Shown here: positions 44,666-56,387 of the stretch, one piece after another
How positions within the stretch are numbered: position 1 is the stretch's first letter
Layout: the number at the start of each line of letters is the position of its first letter
The notes under the pieces: generated by a model
What the model saw: the letters and a program-made list of their open reading frames with translations, nothing else
The model's database searches: none
What the model was told of the DNA's origin: nothing
From: Powellomyces hirtus
Taxonomy: Eukaryota > Chytridiomycota > Chytridiomycetes > Spizellomycetales > Powellomycetaceae
Direction: 5' to 3'
NCBI GenBank assembly: GCA_025526995.1
Contig: JAHLKG010000013.1
Span: 248,001 to 312,000, forward strand
Length of the DNA: 64,000 nt
Position numbers and translations under genes: made by a program

Positions 44666-47316
44666 ATGGACGAACGGCAACCGACGGAGACTGATACGAC
44701 AGAACGCGCCGGTCACTCGACAGATAGTCTCGTCGAACCAAGCTCACTACTCGATGCCGACGTTCCACCCATTTCTTCCTACGCGCAGCTTCCATCACCA
44801 ACCGGGTTTGACGGAACCTCCTCACCACCCCCAGACGGGCCCGAAAACCAGATATCACAGCACGAACAACCACTGGACGCGTCCGTCTTCTCCGCGGGTC
44901 TCTCGCCGCTAGCCGACACCGCGGCCCAGTGGGCGTCTGCATCTCCTTCGCAGTTGGGGCAGGACGTGTTGGAGCCTCTAGATGTAGGTGGGGATCAGGC
45001 CGCGTGGGGTGCGGTAAGAGGGGAGAGTGGTGGGAAAGGGAGTGACGGTGTGGAGCGTAAGGTGGTGGGGGATGATGTCGGGAATGTGACGAGTGGTGAG
45101 TTTGGGAATGAGGTACGGAAGGATGATGATGGAGGAAGGCTTGTCGAAGTAGAAGGAAGTGATGAACATCAAGTTGAGGCTGCAGAGGCCAAGAGTAACG
45201 AGCACGCTGCAGAATTCTCCATTCTCCCGCCGCCTGGATCTGGAGAAGAAACTGCAACCCTTAATGCGGACGCCCCGTTGATTGCTGATCAGACTGGACC
45301 TGACAGCGTTGAGCGTACTCAAACCGCAGCGGGCGTGGACACAGACGAGGAACAGAAAGGCGATGGTGTTCCGGCCGAGCTGTCTGGTAGTAACGAACAC
45401 ATTGCGGAGTCGTCGTTTCTTTCTCCGCCAACGACTGCGGGATGTGGTGCAGAAGCGGGAGGTGAGGAGGGATTGGCCGGAAGCAATGCGCAAGCGGATG
45501 TTGCGGTAGACGACGAATCCGACAGCAACAATGCCGATGCAGGATTTGCATTCCTGCCCCCTCCTTCCGCCCCTGTACGGGAGACTGGTTTCGGAACCGC
45601 AGATGCAGATTTCGATGCTCCATTCTCCGAAGAAGCTACAGTGTCTCAAGCCACCATAAAGAGGGCAGAAGTCCCACCACCACTGTTGCCTCCGCCAGCC
45701 AATGAAGCCTCCAGCGGTGGATTCGTGCCATTCCTGCCGCCTCCTTCCGCCCCTGTACGGGAGACTGGTTTTGGAACCGCAGATGCAGATTTCGATGCTC
45801 CATTCTTCGAAGATGATACAATGTCTCAAGCCACCACAAAGACGGCAGAAGCCCCACCACCACTGTTGCCTCCGCCGGCCAATGAAGCCCCCCGCGGTGG
45901 ATTCATGCCATTCCTGCCGCCACCGCCACCAGCAGGGACTGGGTTACCTGACGACGACGACGATTTCAGCGACTTTGGGGACTTTTCGGCAACTAGTGCA
46001 GCACCTCCTACAGTTCCCGCTGCCGTCATTGAAGAAGCCGATGATGATTTTGGTGATTTTGATGACTTTGCGACAGCTACGGTGGCAGGTCCAGTCGAGG
46101 CTTCGAAAATACCATCAGAAGCACCACGGAACGGTTTTGGGGATTCTGAGGATTTTGCTCAACCAGCCGCGACTGCTGAGAAGGAGGAACCCGCTGGTGA
46201 TCCGCAGGAAGAGGGACGAATACGAGATCTGCTCAACGCGCTGGCCGTGGCAACAGGCATCGCACCGACGATGATGGAGGACATCAACGGCAAGTTGGCT
46301 AAAATCTTCCCCGCCGCTCCTCCGTCATCGACACCACCCCTGCCTGTAAACACCTTCTTTGACACAGTGCAGAGCCAGGATAATCGGTCAAAGATTGTTG
46401 AACCGAATGCTGCGTTTCAGATTGATGCTTGGTATAGCATGCTTTAGTCATCTGCGTACGTCTGAGGCGGGCTTGGATCGTTGAATACTTATTGGTTGCT
46501 GCTGCTCGCTAGGTACTCGCTGTGGCAGAAAATGTCATCCGACACGGTGTATTCGGATGCGGCTGGAACGCAATTTAGGTGGCGGAAATCGCATATTAGG
46601 CGCGCGTACCTCCTGGGGCTTGACATCAATATCCGGGCAGACCAGGTAAGCTACATGCGTGATGTGCACCTTCTATGGCTTTCTGAAAATGGCTTAAACG
46701 ATTGCATGGGGTCACTTCAAGACGCAGCAGCAGCAACCGCTTGTCCCGCTGCAACGCCAACCCCTCGATTCTCAGATGTCGTTCGGGCAGCTGTCACCGA
46801 GTACGCCGCGGCTGCCTGGCGACCCCTCTACGCCGTTCCTTTTCACAACGGAGAAGGGTAAAACACCCCGCGATGCACGTGACATGGAATTGTTGGAAGC
46901 GAAGAGACTCTGCGAGGTCGCTGAAGGTGGGAGTCCAACTGCGTCTATTCCTCTCGTTGCTTGCTTGCCTTTGGCTGACCCCTCGGGTGGCGCATCATTA
47001 GACGATCTCCGCAATCAATCGGTGGAGCAGCTGGCCGCGCTTGTCGCGAGTCTGACGGCGGCCCATCAGAAAATGCAGGACCAGGCCAACTACTGGCTCG
47101 ATTCCAAAGAGCAGCTGGTGATGGATGCCGAGATGCACAACAAGATGATTGCGAGTCTGGTCCAGTATGCACAGCAGCAGCAGACCGCGCCTAAAGGTAC
47201 GAAGAAGGCAATTCCATTTTGCTATACTGAGTCGAACTATGGTACTCAATGTATTTTTTACTAAACAAATAGCAAGTCCGCGGAGTAGTTCTCCCGGAAA
47301 GAAAGGTCGCCGGTAG
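44666..47316 (+). CDS. AFTPH: aftiphilin-like clathrin/AP-1 partner
   Basis: The start at 44666 gives MDERQPTETDTTERAGHSTD. A long acidic, disordered first exon holds an internal 180-bp tandem duplication and then clustered DDDFSDFGDFSA, DDDFGDFDDFAT and GFGDSEDF. These are DFGDF-type motifs that bind AP-1 gamma-ear and related adaptor ears. After PNAAFQIDAW an intron (about 46431-46513) joins in frame to YSLWQKMSSDTVYSD, then TQFRWRKSHIRRAYLLGLD. This matches the clathrin-binding domain of aftiphilin (W-x-x-L-x-x-T-x-x-x-x-x-x-x-W-x-x-S-x-x-x-x-x-L-L-x-x-L-x-I-D). Two more exons add a Gln/Pro segment, a predicted coiled coil (LAALVASLTAAHQKMQDQAN) and the basic end SSSPGKKGRR at 47316. Aftiphilin works in AP-1 traffic between trans-Golgi and endosomes. 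The role here is inferred from motifs and domain. Confidence 0.8.
45541..45930 (+). repeat. 180-bp in-frame tandem repeat (two copies plus a partial third)
   Basis: Bases 45541-45720 and 45721-45900 are nearly identical, and a partial third copy starts at 45901. The period is exactly 180 bases, or 60 codons. Each copy encodes FLPPPSAPVRETGFGTADAD, then an acidic segment and PPPLLPPPANEA. Copies differ mainly by single bases, so the duplication looks recent. Confidence 0.9.
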
Positions 47317-47840
47317 TGATACAAATACAAACAAGGCTACACGGACCCTTCCTATATTTCAATCTTCTGTCACACATAATACCCCCGCATTTCGTCGAAT
47401 CATTATTAGAGAGGAATTGCTTGTCGCCATAGCTGCAGGGGTCAACCACAACACGATGGCTTCCTGCGATCGACCGTCGACACGATTGGATCAGAGGAAG
47501 CCATCACATTGTGAAAAACCCAGCTGATAGAATTCGACAAAGCCGTTCCACCGTTTATCTCACTCACTACCCGAGTCCAGCTCAGATATGTCAATTGCAG
47601 ATGCAGGCGCAGGTGGCGTACCCATCGCCGATGCCTCCACGCCAAGCCGTATGTACCTTCTGATCGCGTAGGGCAACTGGGGTATGAGAGTTCTCCCGGA
47701 ATGAATTCCGGTTCTGGTTGGTCCATGGATCCTGAGCAGCGGCCCATGAATGAGTTGAAACGCCTGTTTACGTCCGCTGATGATGGTGCTGCAGATTTTT
47801 TCGAGCTTGTATTTGTTTTCTAAGAATTCAGCTTTTCTCC
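47317..47840. other. intergenic with an ambiguous coding-like stretch
   Basis: 524 bases. On the plus strand, from the ATG near 47588, codons read MSIADAGAGGVPIADASTPS. Beyond a 23-base gtatgt...gtag segment they continue RQLGYESSPGMNSGSGWSMD and NELKRLFTSADDGAADFF. The composition is coding-like, but an intron that short would be exceptional, so I do not call a gene. See the findings. Confidence 0.35.
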
Positions 47841-48233
47841 CTAGCTATGAAGTTCACGAGATAGGGAAGTTGAGCTTTGGATTAGAACTTGCTGGGATTT
47901 GACGGAGAGAGGTCTTTTCAGCCATACCTTCATTGCCCGCTGGACTTTACGTTCATATTCTGACTCGGCAGCTGCCCTTTGCAACTCGGCCCTTGGCTTC
48001 CGACGGCAATACCCCTTCCATCGCAGGCCGTCGACGCAATCCCCCTTCATTTCTTCTTTTTCCCCCTCCAACTTTGCGCGCTCAGCTTTAAGCTCCTTCT
48101 TCAATTTGGCTTCCCTAGCCAAAAGTGCATCCTGCTGCGCTATGATTTGCTCGTGCTTATTCGCCATCCAGGCATTGTTGGCTTTTATTTTCTCGTCCAG
48201 AAGGTCTTGTTCCTGCTTCAACTTTGCAAGCAT
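47841..48233 (-). CDS. small Lys/Glu-rich coiled-coil ORF, unknown
   Basis: From the ATG at 48233 the 130-codon frame reads MLAKLKQEQDLLDEKIKANN, then heptad-rich LLAREAKLKKELKAERAKLE, and ends at 47841. Upstream of this ATG the same frame stays open and repeats the motif (LAELKQEQNLLDERI), so the real start may be in an earlier exon. A frame from an ATG at 48354 cannot be joined simply. A single long coiled coil is predicted. No family is recognised, and its reality is uncertain. Confidence 0.4.
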   Translation of the reverse strand: MLAKLKQEQDLLDEKIKANNAWMANKHEQIIAQQDALLAREAKLKKELKAERAKLEGEKEEMKGDCVDGLRWKGYCRRKPRAELQRAAAESEYERKVQRAMKVWLKRPLSVKSQQVLIQSSTSLSRELHS

Positions 48234-49338
48234 GATCGCAATTCTCTCGTCCAGCAAGTTTTGTTCCTGTTTCAACTCTGCCAACTGTGCGGCGGTCGGC
48301 GGCAATCAGCCTCGCCGCTCCTGCACGAGAAGGTCTGGGAGTCTGCTCAGGCATTAGGATACGGACAGTCAATGTCCACCCTATCTTTTTGTTGGCGACC
48401 AGATCGATGATTTTGATGATTATCTTTGGTGGGCATGGATTGATGCTTGAGGCGTTCCCGTGACGGAGGAGATGCCAGATTTCTGGTAGCGTGGCAGACC
48501 TATGATGGGAGTGTCACATCCTGTACTATTTTCCTGCCCACGAGCAAGTCCTTGGCAGCGCTCTTACTTGCTCCCCGACAATGAATTTGGTTGAGAGTGG
48601 CACATTGTGGTTTTGTCACAAAGAGCAGATAGATGCGATAAAAAACTGCGGACGTCGTTAGCCCTGAACACCAGAATGTATAAACAAAAGGACCACACTG
48701 TATCTAAACATCTTTCCACACCAAAGCAAAGGCGAAAGCGCGAAACAGGAGAAGTCGGAGACTGGAAAGAGGCGCGTGTACCCTAACCACACACTTCCAT
48801 GAATTCCCGAAAGTCACCGCGATGGCCAAAGAAAGTGTTGATGGACGAAAAGCCTCTTGTCGACACAATATTCGGCATGTGCATCATGACATATATGGGT
48901 ACGGAAACACAAAGGGCGTCGGGTGGACTCCTTGCATTGCTGGAAGAAATGCCAGTGAATCCGAGTCAGAGCCTGGGTTCCATGCTTGCTCCGCTACTAG
49001 TAGTCGAGTTTCAGAGCCAGCGCCATGCTTGACGTTTCCTAAAATACTTGAAAGGTGTTGTACATAGCGAAATCTAAGATGGGGGATCCATGGCTTGGAT
49101 GGCAAATCCACCAAAAATAGGAAAGCGGGAAAGTGCAGACTTTTGTAAACAGTTTTCGGCTTTATCCGGAAGGCAAATGACCAGATTTAGATTTAAAATT
49201 CAGACGCATGTGATTTTGAACGCGGCTTCGTTCGGTTGATCTTTTCCAAATAAATTTGTTCCATCTTCCGCCGGCCCCCCGTCTCCAGTCTTTCTTCCTC
49301 ACCCCACCATTTCCCCACACACTTTCACATTCACCACC
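48234..49338. other. intergenic, cytochrome c peroxidase promoter side
   Basis: 1.1 kb. An ATG-started frame of 77 codons (48799-49032, MNSRKSPRWPKKVLMDEKPL) has no known relatives and is weakly supported. The CT-rich stretch at 49250-49338 is the peroxidase leader. No other feature is supported. Confidence 0.4.
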
Positions 49339-50273
49339 ATGACACACGACATTGAGAAAGTCCGCAACGACATCCGCGCCATTCTCAAGAACCCGGACTA
49401 CGACGACGGCTCCATCGGCCCCGTTCTCGTGCGTCTCGCCTGGCACGCCTCGGGGACCTACGAGCGCAAATCCCGCACGGGCGGGTCTAATGGCGCCACG
49501 ATGCGCTTCGACCCGGAATCCAACGACGGCGCCAACGCCGGGCTCGAGCACGCCCGCGCATTCCTCGAACCCATCAAGCAGAAGAACCCGTGGATCAGCT
49601 ATGCTGACTTGTGGACCTTGGCGGGCTGTGTGGCGATTGAGGCCATGGGCGGACCCAAGATCCCGTGGAAGGAGGGACGCACGGACCGCGACCCCAAGAA
49701 CCTGACCGCCGCGGATGTGCCTCCCAATGGACGTTTGCCGGATGCGGCAAAGGGACAGGACCATGTGAGGCAGATCTTTTACCGCATGGGTTTTGACGAC
49801 AGGGAGATTGTAGCGTTGTTGGGTGCGCATGCTGTTGGACGCTGCCACGCGGACCGATCTGGATACGACGGACGTGAGTATCTTGACAATGTCACATTCT
49901 CGTACAATCAATCTTTTGCTGACCTCGCTGTCTTTCCATCTTCAATTCCACTCTAGCCTGGACACACACCCCAACCCGTTTCTCCAACCAATACTACAAG
50001 CTCCTCACCACCGTCAACTGGGTCAAGCGCGACTGGGACGGGCCCCTCCAGTACCGCGACGAAGACGACGAGCTCATGATGCTGCCCGCCGACATGGCCG
50101 TCATTCGCGACCCGGAATTCGCCAAAATCGCCAAAGAGTACGCTCAGTCAAACGAACTCTTTTTCAAGGACTTTGCTGCTGCGTTCGCCAAGCTCCTTGA
50201 ACTCGGTGTGCCCCGTGGAAACGACCCTGGAAACGCTCCTACCGCACCCAACCAGCAGAAACACAAGTTGTAG
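49339..50273 (+). CDS. CCP1: cytochrome c peroxidase/ascorbate peroxidase family heme peroxidase
   Basis: Two exons. The start at 49339 gives [20 protein letters not shown]. The distal heme pocket is [12 protein letters not shown], with catalytic Arg, Trp and His. [20 protein letters not shown] and [20 protein letters not shown] follow. The proximal histidine is in [13 protein letters not shown]. The exon ends YDGP and joins across an intron (49874-49956) to [20 protein letters not shown], supplying the proximal Trp region of class I peroxidases. Then come [19 protein letters not shown] and [19 protein letters not shown], with the stop at 50271-50273. It reduces hydrogen peroxide using cytochrome c or ascorbate. 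There is no mitochondrial leader, so a cytosolic form is likely. Fungal Ccp2-type enzymes look the same. All key residues are present. Confidence 0.92.
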
Positions 50274-50869
50274 ATTCCTCAAACACCCCTCTCTGTGTGT
50301 GTTGTGTCTCTCTCTCCCTCTCTCGCGGTGATTAGACCCACTCCCCCTTTTTATATCAGATTTCATTTAATAGAAACCCAGCTGGAAACAACCCCAAAGT
50401 CTCTCACGACACAACGTTGGCATCGAGTCGACATGTATCTATTGCTGTTCTTCACGAACTCGTCAGATCGTATGAGGTGCTGCACTGATGATATACGGAG
50501 AAGTCGATCAACCGTTGCTGATCCATGCAGATGAGACGGAACCATATGTATGTAAAATGGGATTGGGTCCGGGGAAAAGAGGAAAAAGAACGCAAAAGAG
50601 ATACATATAACAGTAGACAAGACAACAGGGGGTTTGTGGAAACAAGGGGTATCCCCATCAATGTGCGGCATGCGAAGGGTAAGAAACGGCGGGGAAAGGG
50701 AAAAAGAGAGAACAAGAACCACATCCGCATGATTTCAGAAACAAACATAGAAAACATGATAATTTGCATTTCTCACAAATAGGGGAGGAGGGGGGCGTGA
50801 TGCGCCAGTCGGGGAGTTGGGAAGGGGGGTGGGTGAGAGGGGGGGGGGGGGGGGGGATTCAGTTATATC
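50274..50869. other. convergent 3' intergenic region with poly-G tract
   Basis: 596 bases between the peroxidase (+) and NST1 (-). Purine-rich at 50560-50840. An 18-base G run (50839-50856) lies just beyond the NST1 stop. No gene seen. Confidence 0.45.
50839..50856. repeat. poly-G tract next to the NST1 stop codon
   Basis: Eighteen consecutive G on the plus strand, that is, poly-C in the NST1 sense strand, starting 13 bases after its proposed stop. Confidence 0.75.
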
Positions 50870-53800
50870 CTATTTGCAATGGCTCTGGATTAGACGTTTT
50901 TGTTTCTCTACTGCCCACAAAATGGGGATGTGTTGCGATTTTCAGCGCAACTTACGTCCTGCATTCCATGGTCCGCCGGGCGCGTGATGACTCGCCGCCT
51001 GTGCCTGCTGTTGCTGTTGCTGCGTCTGTTGCTGCTGCTGCTGCTGCTGTGAAACAAGTTGTGATTGCGGCGTGGGTGCCGTAGAGGAGGCAACAGTTGC
51101 AGCAGTAGCGCCACTCGTCGCTGTCGGTAACAGCGACGAGGTCGCCGACGTGGGGGCAGCCGGCGTTTGTGGTTGCTGTTGTTGCTGTTGCTGCTGTTGT
51201 TGTTGCGGCGGCTGAGGCGCACCCGGGTTGCCCAAGTACGCGACGGGGAAGAAACCCATGTTGAGGTTGGGTCCCGGTGGAGAGAGGATATTGTCAGCGC
51301 TCCCACCGGTCCGAGGACCGACCGAATGCGGGAACCCTGGTCCACCGGCTGAAATAGGACTTGGAGCTTCCCAGGACGTGCCAAAGGGACTAAATCCTTC
51401 AAACATTCTGACCGCATTGTTGTGGTGCGGAGAAGGAGCCACAAATGAGTCCATCCCCGGTCCCATCATTGGAATGCCGACCGGGCCCGAAGAAGCCAGC
51501 GACAAAGAAGGGGCGCCAGTAGATGTAGCTGATGGGGCAAGTGATGGTTTCCGCATGGCACTGGTCCGCCACGCTGAACCCCCGCCGATGCGTTCGTCGT
51601 CATTCAGAATATCACCACCCAGAGAGGCACTGCCAGCAACTGGTTCATCGTCATCTGGGGCCGAGCGGTGCGGAGACGCGCCACCAATCGGCTCCGAGGA
51701 AGCAGCTATTGCAGAGGGCCGTCGGATTGGTGCAGGCCGCGTAATCGCCTTGCTTGGTCCAATTGGTGAAATGCCGTGCGCGCTGGAATCTGCTCGCATG
51801 CCCCCGATAGGAATCGCTCCTGGTCCATTGAAGCCTCGTGTTGCATCTGCCATTGTGTTGAGATGCACGCCGTTATCCGTATCCGCGGGCCCCCAGTGCA
51901 GCGGGGCAAAGTTTCCGTTGAACAAACCGGCATCACCGCCCACGTCGCCCTTTGCCGACGCTTGTCCCATGCTCATTGGAGGCGGCGGAGACACATGGCC
52001 TCCCGACATCATATGTGGCGGTTGGCCGTGCATCGCGAGGGCATGCGGGTGTAACGCATGCGGAGCACCTGGCTGAGGAAACATGCCGGTCGGCCGCTGG
52101 CCGGGTAAGCCGAACGCCGGGAGAGCCATATGATTTGGTGGCCGGCTGTGCACTGCCATTCCGGGATGCGGTTGAGACATGGGCATTTGTTGCCCTTGTC
52201 GTTGTTGTCCAGGCGCGGAAACGTTAGGATGAGAATGGCCCGCGGAAAATGGTTTTTGAAGCAGGTTAGCCTGGACAGGTTGATACATCTGAGGCGGAAC
52301 CGAGGGATGAACATTTTGAGCGGAAGGAGGTCGAGTGGCCCGGACAGCGGCGGGCTGGTTTCTCATCGCAATTGGTCGCGCCGGTGCAGGCCTCGCCCCA
52401 GGAGTGCCTGAACGGTGCGTCGGCGGAATAGGTGGACCAGCTTGAACGGGCTGTTTGGCAGGTGTGGACGCCGGCTGCTTTCCAGAAGTTGGCCGGGCAG
52501 ATCTTTGCGCAGCCGCCTGCTGCTGCTGCTGTTGCCAGATCCGCGCTTCCTCCTGCTCACGCCTGTCCTTTTCCTCCTTTTCCTTTCTTGTCCGCTCATC
52601 AAGTTCCTGGCGTTGTTTTTCCTCCTTCTCACGTTTCTCGCGCTCTTCATTCTGCTTCCGTTGTCGCTCCTTGAGCTCGCGAGCCTCCCGTTCTTTGCGT
52701 TCCTTTTCTTCGCGATCCTTGCGCTCCTTCTCCTGCCGCTCCCGCTCTTCTCTTTCACGTCGTCGCTTCTCTTCGATTTCGCGGTGTTTCTTCTTCTCTT
52801 CTTCTTTGCGGGCTTTCTCGGCTTCTTTTCTCTTGCGCTCCTCCTCTTCCTTGCGAGCGCGCTCTTCCTCCTTGCGAGCTCGTTCGGCTTCACGCTTGAG
52901 TCTGGTTGATAATCGAAGGATGTAAGCATTCAGCTGTCATATCCACTGGGTCCCAGTATTCTGCTAAATCTTACCGGTCGGCTTCCTGCTTTGCTTCTTT
53001 TTCGAGGCGGATGCGTTCGTCTTCCTCTTGCTTCTTCCGTTCGATCGCGAGACGCTCCTCTTCCTTCTGCTGTTTCAGGACCCTGAAGAGACGCATGTCA
53101 GTGAACCCCATACAACACACCAACTCCTGCTCAACCTCATCTCACTTTTTCTGTTGTCGCTTCTTCTCCTTGTTTTTCTGACGTGTCAGTTCTCGGAGAA
53201 GCTGGAGCTCCTTTTCTTTTTCCAGCTCAGCAAGAAGATGCATCTGCCGCTCTTGCGCCACCTATTGAGAACGATCGAAGCTGTCAGTCACGCAATTCAA
53301 TTCATCAGACGTGAGTGACAATACCTTTTCTCGGTACGCTTGCAGAACGCGTTGTTCGAACATTTTCGCAGCAAATATTTGGAACATTCTTCGGCCCTCC
53401 TCCATGCGCTGCTCTTCTGTCATGGAGTCTTCTTCTTCCTCCTCATCATATTCCTCGTCATCATATTCGCCATCATCCCATTCACCGTTGCCGTCTCCAT
53501 TGCGGTCCATCTCATCGTCAAGCTGGCGTATCTTGCGTTCAGCCAATTGTTCCATAAGATCCAGGAATTTCCGGCCGTCGTTTTTCAGGAAATCGTCAGC
53601 AACGGTAAGTATGCCACCTATGAAGGGTTGCCAACCGATCGTTATTTTGTGGCCGTAACAAACCAAAAAACGAAGCCTACATGCCTTTGACGGTCAAACT
53701 GCTTCCAAACTCGAAAATGCTCTCTGATGGATCATGTTCGTCATAATCATCCTCATCATCCTCATCCACATAATCTTCGTCATCGTCCTCATCGTCCTCG

Positions 53801-54948
53801 TCGTCTTCCCCATCTTCAGCTCGCATTTCATGTTCAATTCGCCCGATAGGCGGCGGGGGTGGCGGTGGTGGTCGATAAGACGATGATGATGATTCAGACT
53901 GTCTCGGGGACGGTGCTGATAAACAGTGAATGATTGAAAGTCAGTTTTCCATCTGTAACCACCTCGATCGGAGATAGCTCAAAACTAACATGAGCCATTA
54001 CTGCTTTTGCCACCTTGATCGTTGGCGAAATTTTCTAATTCCTCGTAATACGCATCATAGAGGATTTCCAGCTCTTCCTCGATTACGGTTCTACACAGTC
54101 GACGATTAGGTTCTCGCGGCAAAACGGTACACACTGGAACAGCTCGTGATTACCTCTTGCGTCCACAGACAGAGCAGGAGCAAGTTTGTTTCTGTTGTTC
54201 CTTCATTTTCTTCAGGACAGCCTCCTTCTCCAGCTTGACCAAAGCGCGGCGTTCCTCTTCCCCCAACTGCAGCCAAAATTCTCGAATCCGCTGCTTCTCC
54301 TCGGCATCTGACTTGTACCAGATATCCGGATGACGGTGATTGTGTCCAGCGTCCGAAGCTCGCTTCTTCTTCTTCTTCTTTTTCGATTTCGACTCGGTTG
54401 GAACATACTGTGGGCTGATGTAGCCACCGTCGTCCGATAGCAAAGCTTCATCACCGGGAGAAGGAGACGCTGGCGGATGACTTGATGATCCAGCATAGCC
54501 ACGCAGCGGCTCTCTTCCACGACTGTCGTATGTATCGTCCTCTGGGTAGTCGTCGTCATCCTCATCCTCATCGTGTTCATGGTGGTGTCCATTGATGTTG
54601 GAAGCAGAAGCGGATTGATGCGATGGCGAATGCCCATTGCTAGCCTTCGACTTTTTCTTTTGCTAATATCCAAGATGTGGAAATATTGATTAGTATACGT
54701 TCTGGAAGTCTACCACGGTCCAACTGCGTGATAGCTTCCACTGCACAGTCGTCATCAAATGACTTCTAATCGACCCTTGTTGTTACCTTCTTTCGTTTAG
54801 CAAGAGGCATGGTTGGATCCGAAAACTGTGAGGCAGGGACTGGAGGAAGGGGCGATGTGGATAAAGGCTGAGATTGAGTGACAGCACCAGGTATGTTCGC
54901 AGTAGACGATGATGGTGTAGGCAGAGGAGGGTTTACAGTATGATGCAT
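50870..54948 (-). CDS. NST1: NST1-like stress-response protein
   Basis: At least seven exons. The start at 54948 gives [20 protein letters not shown]. Then come a Lys-rich cluster ([19 protein letters not shown]), and [20 protein letters not shown] then [20 protein letters not shown]. Next is a [10 protein letters not shown] zinc-binding-like motif, then [20 protein letters not shown]. Acidic tracts ([19 protein letters not shown]) precede [21 protein letters not shown] charged coiled coil of about 250 residues ([20 protein letters not shown]) and a Pro/Gln/Gly-rich tail follow. After [12 protein letters not shown] a last intron joins in frame to [13 protein letters not shown], stopping at 50870. 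This order of core, zinc-like motif, acidic tract, coiled coil and Q-rich tail is NST1, a fungal factor involved in salt tolerance and linked to mRNA processing bodies. A weaker alternative end is the stop at 50942. Confidence 0.88.
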
Positions 54949-56387
54949 AATAGTGGCGGTTTTAGACCCGTCCTTGCTGCAAATGATCATACGTTGTTGG
55001 TAAGAGTCGCCTCTCGATTCGGCGCGGGTGGGTATACGCGAAGTCAGCATTTATACAAGGCCCCCGATCAGGACCAGGGCGTTCCGGGCGTGCTTCAAAC
55101 AAATGAAGCCAGTCTGCCGAGTGGAAAGATGATGGAAGTTTGTTGAAGACCGCGCAGTGACCAAAGGTTCTAGAATGGTCCGAAGATGTGAATCTCGGAA
55201 TTCGGGCAAAGCAACAAGATGCTCTTGGAATTGCTAGCACGGGAAGTCTTGCGACAACTGCTGTGCAGAACAAAGCAAACGGTAAGCCTTTCCATTAAGA
55301 ATTAGACCTATCTCCGCACACTTTGCAAATGGCATCCTGCCAAACTTCCCACGACGCTGAAAGCGCGCTTCGAGTCAAACATTGACAGCAACCGGCGCAA
55401 CAAAGGACAACCACCGGCCCGTTGTCCATTCTCCTCTCGAAAGCATTATAAGCGCCAGCCGCATTTATCCATGTCCCCTTTTCTGCCTTCCCGGGAATCT
55501 CTGATGCCCGACAGCTTTACCCCAAAAGAAATGTCCGGCGTCCGCGATGTCATGGCTCAGAACAACTACTTCTACTTACAGCAATAAATCCCGATGCGAG
55601 TGACGCCAGCGAGCGGCAATGACACTATAATTTGAGTAGTCCTTTCGTAGGAATAAAGCACTGTTGTGGCCAACAAGCCAGCGACGCAGTCGAGATGCGG
55701 AGAAAAAACGCAATCGACAGCAGAGCGTCCTTTTGCAGCTCAAAAAGCACAGAGTCTAAGTCTCTTGCCGTCCTGAGATTGGGTTGGCGAAGAGGTTCGA
55801 AAGTGTATAATTGTCCTAAAGATGTTTTGTGTTGTCGGTTTGGTCGTTGGGGTTTTTGACCTCAGTCCAGCCTTGTTCACCGCAGGCAGCCAGCCAGTCA
55901 GTCCAAATTGACACCCTCACAAAGGGGCAGTGGAGTGAATGAACTCGTGGGAAAGTTCAACCAACGCATTCCAGCCAATTGGTCGTCGTGCATTTATCTA
56001 GGTCCGTTCACGTAAGCTATGCAGCTGCACGTGCTCTTGCCAGAATCAGGTGACCCATCTTCATGAAACTACACGTACGTTTGTCGTCATGTCAACAGCG
56101 TGCGTCTTACAACCGCATCAGCGGCACAGTCATGCGATTTCGTGAGTGACTGTAAAGTCATGACTGGCAGCTTTGCAAAAACGGCTTCCACCAGTTTGCT
56201 TGCGAATTTGGCATTTACAAACGATCGACGGACAGGATCTTCGCTTCTCTTCACTCGCCACCGCATACCACAGTCGCCGACAAGATCGACGCCCGTTGCG
56301 TTTACATTACACTGAAACTACTAGTCAACACAAGCATCTTCCAAATCACCACTGATTGCAACTCAAATCTCGGGCAAAACAACAACC
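54949..56387. promoter_or_regulatory. divergent region, NST1/eIF2 gamma promoters
   Basis: 1.44 kb. An upstream in-frame ATG at 54990 could extend NST1 slightly. Otherwise only short frames occur. The eIF2 gamma leader (56300-56387) is A/C-rich, as in highly expressed genes. No RNA gene seen. Confidence 0.4.
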
